From Aurantimonas coralicida (GTDB lineage: Bacteria > Pseudomonadota > Alphaproteobacteria > Rhizobiales > Rhizobiaceae), in assembly GCA_011050685.1 (NCBI GenBank), contig DRFF01000057.1:1-64000 (forward strand): 64,000 nt of DNA. The letters are read 5' to 3'. Both the position numbers and the translations under genes were made by a program. The first letter of the stretch is position 1. Each line of letters begins with the position of its first letter. Below are positions 27,557-35,394 of the stretch, piece by piece. The notes beneath the pieces are model-generated. The model saw only the letters and a list, made by a program, of their open reading frames with translations, ran no database searches and was not told where the DNA came from.

Positions 27557-27895
27557 ATGAAGATTCTAATTCTCGAAGATGAACCCATTATCGCCATCGA
27601 CCTCGAAGGGATCGTGCTGGAAAAAATCGATGCCGAGATTCTTCATGCCGCGACCGTCGCGGATGCCCTCGACTACGTGAACGAAGGCCTCGATTTCGCA
27701 ATGCTCGACGTCGTCCTGGGCCCTAGCGGCGAGACGTCGCTTCCGATCGCGCAGCTCCTGCTCCGCAACAATGTGCCATTCTGCTTTATCTCCAGCAGTC
27801 TGGATCAACTGCCGGCGCAGCTCGACACCGTCCCGCGGATTTCCAAGCCCTTCCGGCCCCATGAAGTGGAAAATTTGGTGCCGGTGCACGTGTGA
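27557..27895 (+). CDS. single-domain response regulator
   Basis: A 112-residue receiver domain without output domain. The acidic pocket is LEDEP, the phosphoacceptor Asp is in FAMLDVVLG, the Ser/Thr switch is in CFISSS, and the conserved Lys is in RISKPF. Many rhizobial orphan receivers of this type receive phosphate from HWE kinases; no kinase is adjacent. The 289-bp gap upstream holds an AT-rich stretch (27455-27500) that probably includes its promoter, and an imperfect hairpin TGCTGGC/GCCAGCA at 27296-27314 after the EAL gene. Confidence 0.92.
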   Translation: MKILILEDEPIIAIDLEGIVLEKIDAEILHAATVADALDYVNEGLDFAMLDVVLGPSGETSLPIAQLLLRNNVPFCFISSSLDQLPAQLDTVPRISKPFRPHEVENLVPVHV

Positions 27896-28543
27896 CCCGG
27901 CCCAAGGGATAGGCGGTCTGTTTCGAAGATATGCTGAGGAAAGTCTCGGACCGCTGGGGCGAAGCATCGGGGTAAACTGGCCGATTTTCGACAGATGAGT
28001 GCTCGCCCTGTCGAGGACGGCCGGCAAGAGCAAGAGCGCGGTCGCTTTCCCGGTACGCAATACCTTATCCGGGGCTGCGGCGCTTCTTGCGTCGACTCCG
28101 ACGGTAAGCCGTAAGCGTTACCGTTCGGTTATTGCGTCGCCTCTCCGTGACGGAAAAACGCGTCGGAGCAGGGCGTGGCGCCACTCCAGGCACAGGGTTA
28201 TCCGGCAACCTCAGAAGCCCTGGCAGCCTCTTCCTCACGGCTGCGACGGAATCCGCCACATGGTCGCCGCGAAGCCACGATTCGGCACGTCTCGCTTGGG
28301 CCACCCGCCCCGTCCTGAACGGGTCTGCGCCAAGCTCGCGCGGCCCTATTTAGCCCCGCGGCCAAAAAAAATGTTGGATTCAAGGCCCGAACCCTCTAGT
28401 TTCCGCGATGGAACGCACTGGGAGCGGACCGCTTTCGAATGTAATCGTCCGGCTGGATCGTGCCACTTCGCCGCGCGGAGCGCGAGTGCGAATGTAAATG
28501 TCACTGACGATACTCGGAAAAACCCAATAAATAAGGAATTCTT
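27896..28543. other. 648-bp gap without a supportable gene
   Basis: Open frames here (for example 27999-28547) have no ribosome-binding site, no recognisable domain and run into proX. The last 150 bp before proX become AT-richer and must hold its promoter; TAAGGA precedes the ATG. I see no riboswitch fold or repeat that I can name. Confidence 0.5.
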
Positions 28544-29542
28544 ATGAAATCACTTCTCGCCTCCACCTTTCTCGCAGCCGCCCTATTCGGTTTCGCACCG
28601 GGCGCATCGGCGCAGGAAAGCTGCGAATTGACGATTTCAAACATGAACTGGGCGTCGGCGGAGGTGCTGGCCGCGATCGATCAGTTCGTCCTCTCGGAAG
28701 GATACGGCTGCAAAACACGCCTGCTGCCCGGCGACACGATGCCCACTTTCGCATCGATGACGGAAAAGCAGGAGCCGGACGTCGCGCCGGAAATGTGGGT
28801 CAATCAGTTCCGCGATCAGATCGACAAGGCGGTCGAGGAAGGCACCGTCGTATTCGCGGCCGAAGCGCTGTCGGATGGCGGCGAGGAAGGCTGGTGGGTT
28901 CCGTCCTACTTCGCCGAGGCGCATCCTGACATCAAAACGGTCGCCGACGCGCTCGCACGTCCCGATCTCTTCCCGTCGACCGAGGATCCGTCCAAGGGTG
29001 CCTTCTACAACTGTCCATCGGGTTGGGGTTGCCAGATCACCACAGCCAACCTCTTCCGCGCTTATGAGGGCGAGGAAAAGGGCTTTGTACTGATCGATAC
29101 CGGTTCGGCCGCCGGGCTCGATGGCTCGATCGCCAAGGCCTACGAGAACAAGGAGCCATGGTTCGGCTACTATTGGGCGCCGACCGCCATCCTCGGCAAA
29201 TACCCGATGACGAAGCTGGCCTTCGACGCCGAGCACGACCCGGAGGAGTGGACCAAGTGCACTACGGTTGCCGATTGCGCCGATCCGAAGATCAACGCCT
29301 GGACCAAATCCGAGGTCTTCACGATCGTGACCCCGAATGTGGCCAAGGAATCCGAGGCCGCGGCGGAGTATCTCAACACCCGCTCGTGGGATAACGCGAC
29401 CGTCAACAAGCTGCTGGCCTGGAAGGAAGATCAGCAGGCGACCGGCGAGGACACGGCGTTCTATTTCCTCGAGAACAACGCGGATATCTGGACGAAATGG
29501 GTTTCGCCGGAAGCAGCGGAAAAGATCAAGAAAGCGCTTTGA
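28544..29542 (+). CDS. proX: glycine betaine/proline-betaine ABC transporter binding protein
   Basis: A 332-residue OpuAC-type solute-binding protein. Signal peptide residues 1-24 (ASAQE). Mature features include MNWASAEVLAAIDQFVLSEGYG, the paired cysteines in CPSGWGC and in CTTVADC, and many tryptophans (VNQF, WWVPSYF, PWFGYYWAP) that form the aromatic box for quaternary ammonium ligands in this family. It starts the betaine import operon; a terminator separates it from proW, which fits higher binding-protein expression. The ligand may be glycine betaine, proline betaine, choline or carnitine. Confidence 0.93.
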   Translation: MKSLLASTFLAAALFGFAPGASAQESCELTISNMNWASAEVLAAIDQFVLSEGYGCKTRLLPGDTMPTFASMTEKQEPDVAPEMWVNQFRDQIDKAVEEGTVVFAAEALSDGGEEGWWVPSYFAEAHPDIKTVADALARPDLFPSTEDPSKGAFYNCPSGWGCQITTANLFRAYEGEEKGFVLIDTGSAAGLDGSIAKAYENKEPWFGYYWAPTAILGKYPMTKLAFDAEHDPEEWTKCTTVADCADPKINAWTKSEVFTIVTPNVAKESEAAAEYLNTRSWDNATVNKLLAWKEDQQATGEDTAFYFLENNADIWTKWVSPEAAEKIKKAL

Positions 29543-29639
29543 TCTTGACGCGATCGGTGGCAGTTCGGGCGTGCGATAGCCGGTGGCTTACCGCTCTCGG
29601 TCACGACGCCTTGAGCCGTCCCGATCGATGAAACATGAC

Positions 29640-29668
29640 GGCTGCGGCGTCGCCGCGGCCGTTTTTTT
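29640..29668 (+). terminator. intrinsic terminator between proX and proW
   Basis: Stem GGCTGCGG (29640-29647) and CCGCGGCC (29653-29660) with one G-T pair and a 5-nt loop, followed by G and seven T (29662-29668). It is the cleanest Rho-independent terminator in the window. Located 98 bp after the proX stop and about 95 bp before proW, it likely gives partial termination so that the binding protein is made in excess. Confidence 0.8.
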
Positions 29669-29761
29669 GTAACCATGGATGAATCCGCGCCTACCCAAGA
29701 GTGGGCCATGATTGGCCGTTGAACGCCGGGACTGGAAGCGGACGTCGAGGAGACCTGACAT

Positions 29762-30649
29762 TTGGACTGGCTGACGGAATTTCCCCAGATCGGGGGGCGC
29801 AATCTGCGCCTCATGTCGCGGGCGATCGATCAACAATATCGCGCGTTTTCGCGCGCGTTCGGCAACGACATCGAGGCCCTGTTCCGACCGCTTCTCGATT
29901 TTCTCCTTTGGTTCGAGAAGCTGCTTCTCCAGACGCCCTGGTGGATCGTCATCGCCGTCCTCGTTGCCATCGTCTGGTTCGCCAGCCGCTCCAAGGGGAT
30001 CACCGCAGGCACCTTTATTGCCCTGATGCTGATCGGCATCTTCGGCATGTGGGAAGACACCATGCGCACGCTGTCGATCATCGTGGTGTGCACGTTGCTG
30101 TCGATCGTCGTCGGCCTGCCCATCGGCATCCTCATGTCGCGCTCCGACAAGGTCCAGTCGGTCCTCAATCCGATCCTCGACGTGATGCAGACCATGCCGT
30201 CCTTCGTCTATCTCATCCCCATCGTCATGCTGCTGGGTATCGGCCTGATCCCCGGTCTGATCGTCGTGGTGATCTACGCCATGCCGCCGATCATCCGATT
30301 GACTAATCTCGGCATCCGGCTTGTCGACAAGGAAGTACTCGAGGCCGCCAACGCCTTCGGCTCGTCGAACTGGCAAAGGCTTACCCAGGTGCAGCTACCT
30401 CTGGCCCTGCCGACCATCATGGCCGGCATCAACCAGACCATCATGATGGCCCTCGCCATGGTTGTCGTCGCCTCGCTGATCGGCGTGCGTGGGCTTGGAC
30501 AGCCGGTGCTGCAGGCAATTACCAACCAGTACTTCACCCAAGGGGTGCTGAACGGCATGGCCATTGTGGCCATCGCCATCATCTTCGACCGCGCGAGCCA
30601 GGCCTATGGCAAGCGCCTCCAACGTCACCGGGAGGCCGCCCATGGCTGA
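29762..30649 (+). CDS. proW: betaine ABC transporter permease
   Basis: A 295-residue OpuAB/ProW-type permease with a cytoplasmic N-terminal amphipathic region and about six to seven helices. The permease motif is EAANAFGSSNWQRLTQVQLPLALP (EAA loop) and the following ASLIGVRGLGQPVLQAI is family-specific. The start is TTG 29762 after GAGGAGA. It overlaps proV by 8 bp. Confidence 0.93.
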   Translation: MDWLTEFPQIGGRNLRLMSRAIDQQYRAFSRAFGNDIEALFRPLLDFLLWFEKLLLQTPWWIVIAVLVAIVWFASRSKGITAGTFIALMLIGIFGMWEDTMRTLSIIVVCTLLSIVVGLPIGILMSRSDKVQSVLNPILDVMQTMPSFVYLIPIVMLLGIGLIPGLIVVVIYAMPPIIRLTNLGIRLVDKEVLEAANAFGSSNWQRLTQVQLPLALPTIMAGINQTIMMALAMVVVASLIGVRGLGQPVLQAITNQYFTQGVLNGMAIVAIAIIFDRASQAYGKRLQRHREAAHG

Positions 30650-31712
30650 TGTCGCCATCAAGATCCGCAATCTCTACAAGGTGTTCGGTCCGAACGACAA
30701 AGCCATGGTGGAGAAGGTCCGCCAGGGAATGACGAAGTCCGACCTGCTCGATCAGCATTCCCATGTCCTTGGCCTCAAGGATATCAACATGGACATGCTC
30801 GCGGGCGGCATCCAGGTGGTCATGGGCCTGTCGGGTTCGGGCAAATCCACGTTGATCCGGCATATCAACCGGTTGATCGAACCGTCCAGCGGCGAGATTC
30901 TGATCGACGGCGAGGACGTTCTCGCCATGACCGACAAGCGGTTGCAGGATTTCCGCCGCCACAAGATCTCCATGGTGTTTCAGCGCTTCGGCCTGTTGCC
31001 GCACAAGACCGTCATCGACAATGTCGGCTACGGCCTGCACGTCATGGGCAAGTCAAAGGCCGAGCAGCACTCTGGCTCCATGCGCTGGATCGAACGGGTG
31101 GGCCTGAAGGGCTACGAGGACAATTATCCAGCCCAGCTCTCGGGCGGCATGCAGCAGCGGGTCGGCCTCGCCCGCGCGCTCGCGACCGACGCCGACATCC
31201 TACTGATGGATGAAGCCTTTTCGGCGCTCGATCCGTTGATCCGAAACGACATGCAATCGGTGCTGCTCGACCTGCAGGCAGAGCTTCACAAGACCATCGT
31301 CTTCATTACCCACGACCTCGACGAGGCGCTGCGCCTGGGCGAGCGCATCGCGATTCTGAGAGACGGTGAGATCATCCAGCAGGGCACCGGTCAGGAAATC
31401 GTCCTGAAGCCGGCCGACGACTACATCTCGTCCTTCGTCCGCGAAGTGAACCGGGGACGAGTCGTCCAGGTGGAAACGGTCATGGACCCGGCTCCCGCGG
31501 AAGGAGAGACTCCGGTTGGTGGCAGCCTGCCGGTCGAGAAGGGTACCATTCTCGAGGACGCCGCCCGGCGGATGAGCGAGGAAGGCGTCACCAATGCGCA
31601 TGTCGTCAACGGCAGCGGCGCGTCGATTGGCACGCTGACCATGCGCGGTTTGATGGCTGCGATGGTGACGCCGGTACTCAAGGACGCGCTCGACGCGACC
31701 GAGCTGAGCTGA
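30642..31712 (+). CDS. proV: betaine ABC transporter ATP-binding protein
   Basis: A 356-residue OpuAA/ProV-type ATPase. Walker A GLSGSGKST (residues 62-70), Q-loop VFQRFGLLPH, signature LSGGMQQR, Walker B ILLMDEAFSALD and H-loop FITHDLDEA are intact. After residue 270 there is a shortened regulatory region with CBS-like sequence (EEGVTNAHVVNGSG), the osmosensory module of this family. The ATG at 30642 follows GGGAGG and overlaps the proW stop. Confidence 0.94.
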   Translation: MADVAIKIRNLYKVFGPNDKAMVEKVRQGMTKSDLLDQHSHVLGLKDINMDMLAGGIQVVMGLSGSGKSTLIRHINRLIEPSSGEILIDGEDVLAMTDKRLQDFRRHKISMVFQRFGLLPHKTVIDNVGYGLHVMGKSKAEQHSGSMRWIERVGLKGYEDNYPAQLSGGMQQRVGLARALATDADILLMDEAFSALDPLIRNDMQSVLLDLQAELHKTIVFITHDLDEALRLGERIAILRDGEIIQQGTGQEIVLKPADDYISSFVREVNRGRVVQVETVMDPAPAEGETPVGGSLPVEKGTILEDAARRMSEEGVTNAHVVNGSGASIGTLTMRGLMAAMVTPVLKDALDATELS

Positions 31713-31883
31713 GGCCCCCGCACCTTCGCGCGCCACATTTCCGCCTGCGCTGATCGTCGTGAGTTCGATCACCGGGCGGCGGCGCGCGTTCGGACGGGTA
31801 CATGGCTACGGCAAACGGGACGCTCGGCACGGTTTCATCCGCCATAGCGCCGGGCTATCGCGCTGACGCCGCGGTGCGGGCCG

Positions 31884-32096
31884 TCAGGCTGCCTGATCGG
31901 CGATCGTCTGCTGTCGGTCGTCGGCGCCAAACAGCAACTGGTAGCATTCGGCAAGCAGGTCGAGATCGGTGGGCGCCTGTCGAATCAGGGCGTCCTCGAT
32001 CTGCACTGGGGTGTAGCCCTCCGCGTAAAGAGCTTGAACCGCGGCATAGACCATATCCGCTTGGTCAAGCCGCTTGGGTGCGCGATCAAACATCAT
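31884..32096 (-). CDS. small protein of unknown function
   Basis: A short acidic helical protein of about 70 residues, starting at ATG 32096 behind GACGGGGAA (an ATG at 32111 or a TTG at 32153 would lengthen it). Sequence such as QADMVYAAVQALYAEGYTPV looks like a genuine folded helix-turn-helix-like unit rather than shadow coding. It lies antisense between proV and the methyltransferase gene. Family not recognised. Upstream, 32154-32403 holds no gene; a G/C-rich imperfect hairpin sits near 32260-32285. Confidence 0.55.
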   Translation of the reverse strand: MMFDRAPKRLDQADMVYAAVQALYAEGYTPVQIEDALIRQAPTDLDLLAECYQLLFGADDRQQTIADQAA

Positions 32097-32403
32097 TTCC
32101 CCGTCTTCCATTTCCACCGCGGCGCAAGTCCGCGCGACGGTGATTCGTCTCAAATACCAGCTATCCTTACGAAATGTGGCTTTGGTAGAGCTTGCCGGGA
32201 AAATTGATGCCGTAGGAACGACTTAGCTGTGGAAATGTCTCCCCAAGGGCAGCAGACCGCGCCCCTCTTCCCCCGCGACGGGGAGGGCATGCAGGTCGCG
32301 CTTGACATGATAGAGCTCGCTTCGCAGGGGATGGGGGCGTTACCATCTTCGCGTGGCGCATCGCCGAAAGGCGACCCCTCCGATCCGTGACGAAGAGGCA
32401 TCC

Positions 32404-33420
32404 ATGTCCGATCCGCTCAGCCGCCTGCTCGCGGAAAAAGGCGTCCTGCTCGCCGACGGCGCTACGGGGACTAACCTCTTCGAGGTGGGCCTCGAATCCG
32501 GCGAGGCCCCCGAAATGTGGCTGGAGAGCCACCCGGAGCGGATCACGGCGCTGCATCAAGCCTTTGTCGACAACGGCGCCGACATCATTCTCACCTGCTC
32601 CTTCGGAGCCAACCGCCACCGGCTGAAGCTGCATGAGGCGGCGGATCGCACCCATGACCTCAATCGCAAGGCCGCAGAGATCGCCCGGGCGGTTGCCGAC
32701 GCGGCCGGCCGGCCGGTCATCGTCGCCGGGTCGGTCGGTCCGACGGGCGAGATCTTCGCCCCGCTCGGCAATTTGTCCTATGAGGACGCGGTCGAGACCT
32801 TCCGCGAGCAAATCGCCGGCCTGAAGGAGGGCGGCGCCGACGTCGCGTGGATCGAGACCATGTCGGCGACCGAAGAGGTCCGCGCCGCCGCCGAGGCGGC
32901 CGTCGCCTGCGATATGCCCTATGTCTTCACCGGTTCCTTCGACAGCGCCGGCCGGACGATGATGGGAATTCACCCGAAAGATTTCCACAAATCGGTCGAG
33001 GGCCTTGCCGAAAAGCCCCTGGCGATCGGAGCCAATTGCGGCGTCGGCGCCTCCGACATGCTGGCCACGGGTCTGAAATTGGGCACCGGCGACAGCGGCG
33101 CAGCGATCGTGCTCAAGGCCAATTGCGGCATCCCGCGCTTCGTCGACGGTCAGACGGTCTATTCCGGAACGCCCGAGCAGATGGCCGATTATACGCGCCT
33201 TGCGATCGATGTCGGCGCCCGCATCATCGGCGGCTGCTGCGGCACCTCACCCCACCATCTCGGCGCCATGCGCCATGCCATCGACACTCACAGCCGGCGA
33301 CCGCGACCGACGGTGGAAGAGATCGTCGACACGGTCGGGCCGTTGGTCAACAAACAGGCATCCGACGCGGCAACGAACAGCACCGCGACCTCCCGCGGCC
33401 GCCGCGGACGCCGCGGGTGA
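32404..33420 (+). CDS. betaine--homocysteine/homocysteine S-methyltransferase-like protein
   Basis: A 338-residue zinc-dependent methyltransferase of the Pfam S-methyl_trans (PF02574) barrel. The zinc ligands are intact: Cys212 in GANCG and Cys278-Cys279 in GGCCGT. The opening LLADGATGTNLFE matches bacterial betaine-homocysteine methyltransferases. It would move a methyl group from glycine betaine (or another donor) to homocysteine, giving methionine and dimethylglycine. ATG 32404 has GAAGAGG upstream. The last residues, SRGRRGRRG, form an Arg/Gly tail outside the barrel, as in three other enzymes of this locus. Confidence 0.88.
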   Translation: MSDPLSRLLAEKGVLLADGATGTNLFEVGLESGEAPEMWLESHPERITALHQAFVDNGADIILTCSFGANRHRLKLHEAADRTHDLNRKAAEIARAVADAAGRPVIVAGSVGPTGEIFAPLGNLSYEDAVETFREQIAGLKEGGADVAWIETMSATEEVRAAAEAAVACDMPYVFTGSFDSAGRTMMGIHPKDFHKSVEGLAEKPLAIGANCGVGASDMLATGLKLGTGDSGAAIVLKANCGIPRFVDGQTVYSGTPEQMADYTRLAIDVGARIIGGCCGTSPHHLGAMRHAIDTHSRRPRPTVEEIVDTVGPLVNKQASDAATNSTATSRGRRGRRG

Positions 33421-33436
33421 AATCAGTAGGCGGCTG

Positions 33437-33676
33437 CTACCGCTTCCGACTCGCCACAGCATCCGTCTCTGCCGCTGCGGGGCGACAGAATATTTTGGGA
33501 TAATCCCCGCCCCGCAGGAGTCGCGACCTGACGGCTGCGATCATTCCAGCGCGCATGCAGCCGGCCAGGCCATTGCTGGGCTCTGCAATCGTCACCCAAT
33601 GCACCGATGTCGCCTCTCGGCATTTCTCGACCGGCGTCGAGTTCAAGCAGATCGCGATGACGGCGAAGAATGGCAT
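33437..33676 (-). CDS. small four-cysteine protein of unknown function
   Basis: A 79-residue protein on the minus strand with a very strong ribosome-binding site (GAGGGAGGG, 7-8 nt before ATG 33676). Cysteines are at 10, 19, 40 and 64; the C-terminal YPKIFC and the central GLAGCMRAGM resemble short rhizobial exported proteins of unknown role. The first residues (PFFAVIAIC) are hydrophobic but too short for a classical signal peptide. The 268 bp upstream to the LuxR gene are AT-rich (33785-33840) and probably hold promoters for both divergent genes. Confidence 0.6.
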   Translation of the reverse strand: MPFFAVIAICLNSTPVEKCREATSVHWVTIAEPSNGLAGCMRAGMIAAVRSRLLRGGDYPKIFCRPAAAETDAVASRKR

Positions 33677-33944
33677 GACGCTGCCCTCCCTCGATGATCC
33701 AGGATCAGGCGCACCCTCCGGCGAGACTGGACGCCGAAGACCTGGCACCCGCGCGTTCATGCTTTACCCACTCCGGCTAAAACACATCCCTCATTTGGGG
33801 GATCGTATATATTTTAAGTTGAAATCACTTATTTTCTAATCATTTGCCGAATTTCCCTAGAGTTGCGTCTTCACTAAGCAGGGCATATCGTCACGGACAG
33901 GACGGAAAGTCGCACGCGCACTGATCCGGTAGGGAGACGATTGC

Positions 33945-35054
33945 ATGGCTGCCAGCGCATCGGTCGTTGAAGACACCCTATCCTGTCTTTACGGAAGCAT
34001 CGACGGCTCCAATTCCTGGGCAGACGCAATGGGCCGCGTCGCGGCGGCAACTGGGGCGGATCGCTTCACATTCAACGCCGTCGGACACGACGGATCCTTT
34101 CACCACGACTCGGCGCCCTTCGACCCGGAAGGCCTGCTCATGTTCGCCCAGGATTTCGCCGACAAGGATCTGCGCCTTCAGCGGATCGTGTCGCAGCGGC
34201 GTCGCGGCCTGATCCATACTGGCGATGTGATGACCGCCCAGGAAATCGCCCAGTGTCCGGTGCACAACGAATTCTACCGGCTGTTTCCCGAATGCTGGAA
34301 CGCCTGCATCCTGGCGCTTGAGCATCTGGGAGGCATTACCGCACCGACAGTTCAGCGCCGGGCCAGCAAAGGCGACTTCACCCCGGAGGAAACCCGGCTC
34401 CTGGAAGTCCTGGGGCCTCACATCTGCCGCGTGGTCGAATTGCAGGCTCTCGTGTCAGCCAGAACCCTCGGCGACGACGGCATCGTTGCCGCCCTGGACG
34501 GCCTCGACGACGGCGTCATCATTTTCGACCACGCCGGTTTCGTCCTTCACATGAATGCACCAGCACGCGCGATCGTCGCGATCAAGGACGGGCTCGAACT
34601 GACCCGTGGGGTCTTGAGGGCCTCACATCGGGATTCTCGACCGGTTCTGTTCGACATGATGATCCGGACGCTTCGGGTCGCCGCGGGGCTCAACTTCGAA
34701 CTTCCGCGCCCGATTGGGCTCCGTCGGCCGGGCAATGCGCGGCCGCTGATCGTGCGCGCCTTCGTTTCACCAACGGGCAAGGACGCCAATCGGATGGGCG
34801 TTCTGACGGTTCAGGATCGAGCTTCCTGGCAGGCACCCACCGCCGACACCGTGCGCACCGCCACCGGCCTGACCCCGGCGGAGTCGCGTCTCGCCGTCGC
34901 GCTCCTCGAGGGCGAAAGCGTCATCGCCTATGCCAGACGCGAGGGCCTGTCCGAACACACCGCGCGGTCGCACCTCAAACAGATCCGCTCCAAGCTCGGC
35001 GTCACCCGACAGGCCAACGTCGTCGCCGTGCTGGCCCGCCTCTTCGGGTCTTGA
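33945..35054 (+). CDS. LuxR-family transcriptional regulator
   Basis: A 369-residue regulator with an N-terminal sensory region of about 290 residues, including a PAS-like segment (residues 180-220, ALDGLDDGVIIFDHAGFVLH), and a C-terminal LuxR helix-turn-helix: LTPAESRLAVALLEGESV and HTARSHLKQIRSKLGVTRQA. The DNA-binding domain is standard. There is no receiver or acyl-homoserine-lactone domain. GGGAGA precedes the ATG. Lying between the betaine transporter/methyltransferase genes and mttB, it is the obvious candidate regulator of the C1 island (inference). Confidence 0.9.
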   Translation: MAASASVVEDTLSCLYGSIDGSNSWADAMGRVAAATGADRFTFNAVGHDGSFHHDSAPFDPEGLLMFAQDFADKDLRLQRIVSQRRRGLIHTGDVMTAQEIAQCPVHNEFYRLFPECWNACILALEHLGGITAPTVQRRASKGDFTPEETRLLEVLGPHICRVVELQALVSARTLGDDGIVAALDGLDDGVIIFDHAGFVLHMNAPARAIVAIKDGLELTRGVLRASHRDSRPVLFDMMIRTLRVAAGLNFELPRPIGLRRPGNARPLIVRAFVSPTGKDANRMGVLTVQDRASWQAPTADTVRTATGLTPAESRLAVALLEGESVIAYARREGLSEHTARSHLKQIRSKLGVTRQANVVAVLARLFGS

Positions 35055-35093
35055 TCGGATTCCAAGGCTGCATCGTGGCGCCCACCGACATTA

Positions 35094-35292
35094 TACCAAC
35101 CTGCGGTGATAGGGACCTATTCGATGGTGCTGAACGGGCTTGTCCGGCCAGGAGCGGCGCGCAGTTCGATGCGGCGCATCGGGCAAGCGGTGCGACGCCG
35201 TCCGGCGAGCCCGTCCGGCCCACCTATGGCCGGGCGCTCGCCGCGCCTGGCTTCGTCGCGGTCGAATGGGTTCCTATCACCCCAGGTTGGTA
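35094..35292. repeat. MITE-like element, complete copy (199 bp)
   Basis: The element starts TACCAACCTGCGGTGATAGG and ends with the inverted equivalent. The arms 35094-35124 and 35262-35292 match at 28 of 31 positions. It is flanked by TTA on both sides (35091-35093 is TTA, 35293-35295 is TTA), a likely 3-bp target duplication. No transposase is encoded; short open frames in it are shared with copy 1 and look spurious. It lies between convergent LuxR and mttB-family genes. Confidence 0.85.
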
Positions 35293-35394
35293 TTAATTGT
35301 CGCGCAGCCCCTTCCACACCGCACGGTGAATCGTCGCGCCGACTTTCGCGGCGGCGTTCGCTTCGCTTGCGGCGGCCGGGTCCGCCTGTCCCTT

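Noticed and set aside
27999-28547. 182-residue open frame before proX
   Set aside because: No ribosome-binding site, Arg/Ser-rich composition, and overlaps the proX start; treated as intergenic.
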